From CAADGU01 sp964581605 (GTDB lineage Bacteria; Chloroflexota; Anaerolineae; Promineifilales; Promineifilaceae), in assembly GCA_964581605.1 (NCBI GenBank), contig CAZOPF010000084.1, positions 1 to 25,999 of the forward strand: 25,999 nucleotides of DNA, given 5' to 3'. The position numbers and the translations under genes are program-made. Under the pieces are notes generated by a model, which saw only the letters and a list, made by a program, of their open reading frames with translations, was not told the DNA's origin and did not search any database. Positions 23,052 through 25,999 of the stretch are shown one piece after another. The number at the start of each line of letters is the position of its first letter. Positions within the stretch are counted from its first letter, which is position 1.

Positions 23052-23494
23052 GGGGGTGAACCCTCCAGGATGTGGTGTAGCCGTATGCGTTCAAAGGGAG
23101 CTAAATCCCCGGCGCGGCGTAGAATGTACAATTCGTATTCATCGGCAGCGTGGGGATCAGACGTGTAAAGACGTTCACCACGAATGATATTGGCTGCCAG
23201 AAACGGGTCAGCCTCTTCCAGGCAAACAAGGTCTACACGGGGGGTCTCAAATAAATCTTCTAACGCCTGGGCCAGCATGACTTTTTGCATGGTGGTGAGG
23301 TGATGAAGCGGCTGGCATTTGATACCCATGTCAATATCATGCCCGGCTGCCAGAGATAGCGGCTGACCGGTTGTGACGCTTTGGTAAACGGCCGTCGCCT
23401 GACTGCCAAACAAGTACAATATAGTCACGTGATATTGTTCGCAAATTTGGGCAATGGCTTGCATGACAGGGAGTGAGTCAATCTGGTTTATCAT
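23048..23494 (-). CDS. MNT-type nucleotidyltransferase antitoxin (MntA-like)
   Basis: A 148-residue minimal nucleotidyltransferase. The helix-loop start LYLFGSQA (Gly30-Ser31) and the DID metal-binding pair (Asp53, Asp55) are present, as is a third Asp in RVDLVCLEE (Asp88). The usual spacing is GS-x10-DxD; here 21 residues lie between Ser and the first Asp, a roughly 11-residue extra loop whose DNA includes an ACGGCCGT octamer. It should modify and neutralise the HEPN partner. The start at 23494 matches the family N-terminus (MINQIDSLPVMQAI); the longer frame from 23581 reads into the R element. No clear ribosome-binding site. Confidence 0.87.
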   Translation of the reverse strand: MINQIDSLPVMQAIAQICEQYHVTILYLFGSQATAVYQSVTTGQPLSLAAGHDIDMGIKCQPLHHLTTMQKVMLAQALEDLFETPRVDLVCLEEADPFLAANIIRGERLYTSDPHAADEYELYILRRAGDLAPFERIRLHHILEGSPP

Positions 23495-23576
23495 CCATTT
23501 TATTATGAAAGGGATATGGTTTACCGTCAAGCAAGTGTGTGCAGGCACGGCCGTGACCTTCCCCATCCCCACTCTT

Positions 23577-23624
23577 ACCAAAAGCCCACACCATCTCCAT
23601 CAAATCTTGACAGACGGCCGTGTA
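23577..23624. repeat. R element copy 2
   Basis: Same element as copy 1: ACCAAAA-GCCCACACCATCT, core CTCCATCAAATCTTGACA, GACGGCCGTG, TAT. Upstream it also shares with copy 3 a CACGGCCGT and a C-rich stretch (23545-23576), so the repeated unit may reach about 80 bp between these two copies. Confidence 0.85.
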
Positions 23625-23704
23625 TTCTGTCCTGAAAATAAGCCACCTGCTATGGCCGAATGTGGGCGAGCACCGCGATGTTATTCACGAAATCCCTGAG
23701 CGTC

Positions 23705-23714
23705 TGTTATAATG
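23705..23714 (+). promoter_or_regulatory. Extended -10 promoter of the C39-peptidase module
   Basis: TGTTATAATG with TATAAT at 23708-23713, 47 bases before the start at 23761. TTCACG at 23684 is a possible weak -35 with an 18-base spacer. Confidence 0.55.
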
Positions 23715-23760
23715 CGTCCAGGCTGAAGCGACTGGATACCCATTTGGCAGGAGCAAGTAG

Positions 23761-24141
23761 ATGAATCATAGTGTGTTACTAGAAGGAAAACTGGCTGAGG
23801 GAACGGGTAGAATGACCCTGCAACTCAATCAGACCATCGAAATTAACATCTCAGCTGACAAAGCACAGAGACAGGTCAATCAATTTGTGCATCTGGAAAT
23901 CAGTACACAGTTACATGCCGGAATGCCCATGTTAGTCGTGAGTTCAGATAATACCAGCTTGTGGCGTGTGCCTGTTCACCTGACTTTGCCCGCTTTTGGC
24001 GATGTGGGACGGGTAGGCTTCCTCCACGTCAACCCACAAACGGGCGAGATGGATACATCGCCAGTTATCCTCAATTCCCTCATGCAAGCAGCCGATGTCC
24101 TTGCTAAACGTTTCGCATCACCCGCAGCACACACAATCTGA
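23761..24141 (+). CDS. Uncharacterised 126-residue protein, first gene of a two-gene module
   Basis: Starts at 23761 with AGGAG 7 bases upstream. The product is soluble and beta-rich (LLEGKLAEGTGRMTLQL, then FVHLEISTQLHAGMPMLVV, VPVHLTLPAFGDVGRVGFL) and contains VNPQTGEMD near the end, followed by a helix. No signal peptide or membrane helix, no motif I recognise. Its 3' end overlaps the C39-type peptidase gene by 47 bases, so the two are co-expressed. By position between R elements 2 and 3, next to three TA modules, it could be the antidote or regulator of the peptidase (inference only). Confidence 0.75.
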   Translation: MNHSVLLEGKLAEGTGRMTLQLNQTIEINISADKAQRQVNQFVHLEISTQLHAGMPMLVVSSDNTSLWRVPVHLTLPAFGDVGRVGFLHVNPQTGEMDTSPVILNSLMQAADVLAKRFASPAAHTI

Positions 24142-24544
24142 TTGTTTGCCAGTTTGCGTCCAGATGGTGGCAGCATGTCTGGGCGTCCATCTATCCTACG
24201 CGCACCTGGTTAAGCGTCTGGGCACAAAGTCGTTTGGCACACCCTTTCGCCATGTCCGTGAGCTAGAAAAAGATGGCTTTACCGTCACCATTGGGCATAT
24301 GAACCTGACTGAAATCAGGCGCTATTTGGCCACGCAATTGCCAGTGCTGGCTGGTATCCACACGGCCGATTTACGTTATTGGTCGCAGGCAGTAGATCAT
24401 GTGGTCGTCGTTATTGGCGCAGATGACACCTACGTCTACGTCAATGATCCCAGTCTGATGATTGGCCAAAATCCAATCCCTATCGTGGAATTTGAACTGG
24501 CACAGTTAGGGTTTGATCAGCTTTGCGCTGTTTTGCAGAGATGA
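24095..24544 (+). CDS. Stand-alone C39-like cysteine peptidase
   Basis: A 149-residue papain-like peptidase of the C39 type without transporter domains. QSDCLPVCVQM carries the catalytic Cys17 and preceding Gln, DHVVVVIGADDTYVYVNDPS the His102 and Asp118 of the triad. C39 domains usually process double-glycine leader peptides as part of bacteriocin ABC exporters; the small stand-alone form, with no export signal, is presumably cytoplasmic and of unknown target. The ATG at 24095 lies within the previous gene (47-bp overlap) and has no clear ribosome-binding site. A MacAB-like exporter is nearby but no bacteriocin precursor is seen. Confidence 0.78.
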   Translation: MSLLNVSHHPQHTQSDCLPVCVQMVAACLGVHLSYAHLVKRLGTKSFGTPFRHVRELEKDGFTVTIGHMNLTEIRRYLATQLPVLAGIHTADLRYWSQAVDHVVVVIGADDTYVYVNDPSLMIGQNPIPIVEFELAQLGFDQLCAVLQR

Positions 24545-24580
24545 GTCACTCGGTCACGGCCGTTATCCCCACCACCCTCT

Positions 24581-24630
24581 GACCAAAAACCCACACAATC
24601 TCCATCAAATCTTGACATACGGCCGCCTAT
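24581..24630. repeat. R element copy 3
   Basis: GACCAAAA-ACCCACACAATCT, core CTCCATCAAATCTTGACA, TACGGCCGCC, TAT. Two substitutions separate it from copies 1 and 2 in the conserved part. It lies upstream of the membrane-protein gene at 24689. Confidence 0.85.
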
Positions 24631-24637
24631 ACTCTCC

Positions 24638-24669
24638 AAACGTAACAGGTCTCGCAGACCCTCACGTTT
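24638..24669 (+). promoter_or_regulatory. Stem-loop in the 5' leader of the membrane protein gene
   Basis: AAACGT (24638-24643) pairs with ACGTTT (24664-24669), enclosing a second stem GGTCT CGC AGACC (24648-24660). It ends 7 bases before the AAGGAG ribosome-binding site, so it could affect translation or bind a regulator. No T-tract for termination. Confidence 0.4.
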
Positions 24670-24688
24670 ATCTCAAGGAGAGCATTGC

Positions 24689-25309
24689 ATGACAGAAGAA
24701 CCAATAGAAAAGAAAAGTAGTAGTAGTAAAGGTTTGTTGATTGGCGGAGTAGTTGTATTACTGCTGTTGCTGGCGGCCGCATTTGTGGGCGGGCGGCTGC
24801 TCGCGCCAAAGGAAGAGGCAGCCGAACTCCCTCCCGGCGCCATCCTGTCCGGCGAAGGGCCAGGTCTGGCGCTGGGTGGTGGCGACATGCCGGAGGGCGC
24901 ACAAACATTCATGATGCCCCTGCCCGAAGCAGCCCCAGAACTGCCCGCCAGAGCGCCGGAAGCGATGGGGTTGTTTGTCGGCCGTACCGATGACACCCTC
25001 ACCATTGGCACTGGCAGCGTCATGGCTATGATTTCCGACGACCCCAACAGTGTGCCGGAGTTCAACTACGATGGCATTGCCGTAGAAGTGCTGGTGACGA
25101 ACCAGACCGAACTGTATGAGGATGTGACGGAGTTCACCCCAGGGCAGAACTCCGTCCAGCAAGTAGTAGAGCCGCTGGAAAATCTGGACGATCTGCAAGA
25201 CAATACAACAGTACAGGTGTGGGGCCAGCGCGATGGTGACCGCATTGTGGCCGAGGTTATCGTGATCATGCGGCCGCCCACCTTTGCGCCGCTACGACCC
25301 GGACAGTAG
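24689..25309 (+). CDS. Membrane-anchored uncharacterised protein
   Basis: A 206-residue protein with a short Lys/Ser-rich cytoplasmic N-terminus, one transmembrane helix (GLLIGGVVVLLLLLAAAFVG, about residues 15-34), a Pro/Gly/Glu-rich linker and an extracytoplasmic beta domain. The latter has GLFVGRTDDTLTIGTGSVM and TTVQVWGQRDGDRIVAEVI, resembling the small OB-like barrel of DUF5666-type proteins (tentative). The start follows AAGGAGAG 7 bases upstream. It is separated from the response regulator by the structured 25339-25491 region. Function unknown. Confidence 0.75.
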   Translation: MTEEPIEKKSSSSKGLLIGGVVVLLLLLAAAFVGGRLLAPKEEAAELPPGAILSGEGPGLALGGGDMPEGAQTFMMPLPEAAPELPARAPEAMGLFVGRTDDTLTIGTGSVMAMISDDPNSVPEFNYDGIAVEVLVTNQTELYEDVTEFTPGQNSVQQVVEPLENLDDLQDNTTVQVWGQRDGDRIVAEVIVIMRPPTFAPLRPGQ

Positions 25310-25338
25310 ACGGCCGTTCGCCGGTCAAGTTGATATGC

Positions 25339-25491
25339 GTAGGGGCGGGACGGCGCGGTGTGGCTTTCAATCAGCGTTAGGGCTTTTCTCCGCGCCGTCT
25401 CGCCCTCACAGGCAAAAGGTGAGCGGGGCGAGACAGGCGGTAAATTATATTTTCTTCGTGACAAGATGTTGCCCGCCTGTCCCGCCCCTAC
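25339..25491. repeat. Nested inverted repeats before the response regulator gene
   Basis: An outer 13-bp perfect inverted repeat, GTAGGGGCGGGAC (25339-25351) with its complement at 25479-25491, encloses two inner stems. GACGGCGCGG at 25349-25358 pairs with 25390-25399, and a 16-bp G-rich arm at 25425-25440 pairs with 25473-25488 (15 of 16). Outer and second inner stems compete for the same 3' arm, so alternative folds are possible. The last arm ends 11 bases before the regulator ATG. Confidence 0.7.
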
Positions 25492-25502
25492 AAAAAACAC
25501 AT

Positions 25503-25999
25503 ATGCCTCAAAAGATTTTGGTGGTAGACGACGATCCGAAGATTGTGGAGTTGGTGAAGTTGTACCTGGAGCGGGAACGTTTCCAGGTATTGACCGCTTT
25601 CGATGGCTTGCAGGCGTTGGAAGTGGCGCGGCAGAAGCAGCCTGACCTGATTATTTTGGATGTGATGCTGCCCAAGGTGGATGGGCTGGATGTTCTGCGG
25701 CTGCTCACGGCCGAATCCGCCACCCCCATCATCCTGCTCACCGCCCGGCGCACGGAGGATGACAAATTGATTGGCCTGGAACTGGGGGCGGATGATTACG
25801 TCACCAAGCCATTCAGCCCGCGTGAACTGGTGGCGCGGGTGCGGGTGGTGCTGCGGCGGCGGCAAAAAGCACAGGCTACCCAGCCAGAAGTCGTAGAATT
25901 GGGCGATCTGGTAGTGGATTATGGGCGGCGGGAGGTGAGGCGAGACGGCCGTACCCTGCCCCTCACCCCCGCCGAATTTAACCTGCTGGCCTTCATGGC
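25503..25999 (+). CDS. OmpR/PhoB-type response regulator (3' end beyond the window)
   Basis: 165 complete codons are visible. The receiver domain (residues about 4-118) has ILVVDDDPKI with the acidic pair, the phospho-acceptor Asp in IILDVMLPK, Thr in ILLTA and Lys in DDYVTKPFSP. From about residue 125 a winged-helix DNA-binding domain of the OmpR family begins (LGDLVVDYGRREVRRDG, LTPAEFNLLAFM) and runs off the end. A sensor kinase would be expected downstream. No Shine-Dalgarno sequence is visible before ATG 25503, which follows the nested hairpin region; translation may be leaderless or controlled by that structure. Confidence 0.93.
   Translation, partial: MPQKILVVDDDPKIVELVKLYLERERFQVLTAFDGLQALEVARQKQPDLIILDVMLPKVDGLDVLRLLTAESATPIILLTARRTEDDKLIGLELGADDYVTKPFSPRELVARVRVVLRRRQKAQATQPEVVELGDLVVDYGRREVRRDGRTLPLTPAEFNLLAFM

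Larger units (their letters stand above)
1..25999. repeat. Highly iterated palindrome ACGGCCGT, about 59 copies
   Basis: A hand count finds about 59 perfect copies of ACGGCCGT spread through the window, in genes of all types and both strands, for example 638, 2617, 4625, 4637, 8528, 12942, 16067, 19202, 19214, 23547 and 25312. In coding regions it is read in all frames, often as Thr-Ala-Val, Asn-Gly-Arg or Arg-Pro. An octamer would be expected less than once in 26 kb at random. Confidence 0.9.

Overview
The window looks like a scaffold from an uncultivated Chloroflexota bacterium, probably Anaerolineae-like. This rests on gene content and style: geranylgeranyl-reductase-like oxidoreductase, GT-C/GT87 membrane glycosyltransferases, Calx-beta and peptidoglycan-amidase surface proteins ending in a short L-P-V tail, xisH/xisI, and many toxin-antitoxin pairs. 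A run of exactly 100 N (15658-15757) is a scaffold gap. Several reading-frame lesions may be real decay or assembly error. No rRNA or tRNA gene was recognised.

Layout. 1-4600: a HAD hydrolase, a SEC-C protein, and the shikimate genes aroA and aroE, with a truncated leader ORF just before aroE. 4599-5738: a secreted Calx-beta protein. 5731-10983 (minus strand): three intact polytopic glycosyltransferase-like genes followed by a decayed fourth. 11571-15115: a secreted PGRP-type amidase with a golvesin-like domain and a geranylgeranyl-reductase-family flavoprotein. 15142-16492: two genes interrupted by the gap. 16510-17256: xisI and a frameshifted xisH. 17562-21073: a MacA-ABC-MacB-type three-gene export operon. 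21157-24544: a run of small two-gene modules (DUF433/DUF5615 PIN-like, BrnT-like/CopG antitoxin, HEPN/MNT, and an unknown protein with a C39-type peptidase). 24689 to the end: a membrane-anchored protein and the start of an OmpR-type response regulator.

Three sequence-level patterns stand out. First, the small two-gene modules are bracketed by direct repeats. The 3' end of the macB-like gene recurs 1,450 bp downstream (42 bp, one mismatch) beyond two TA modules. The 3' end of the zinc-ribbon gene recurs 846 bp downstream (22 bp, one mismatch) beyond xisI/xisH. A third repeat of about 45 bp occurs three times around 22.5, 23.6 and 24.6 kb, bracketing the HEPN/MNT module and the C39 module. This looks like a cassette-type accumulation of defence/TA modules at gene ends, with no recombinase in view. 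Second, gene junctions carry arrays of 7-bp or 8-bp units, many followed by their own reverse complement, that repeatedly supply the stop codon of the upstream gene. Two arrays lie in frame inside aroA and aroE. Third, the palindromic octamer ACGGCCGT occurs about 59 times, far above chance, like the HIP1 element of cyanobacteria.

Functionally, the left half is housekeeping metabolism and cell-envelope construction, 17.5-21.1 kb is an efflux/export system, and the 16.5-17.3 kb and 21.1-24.6 kb segments are accessory.
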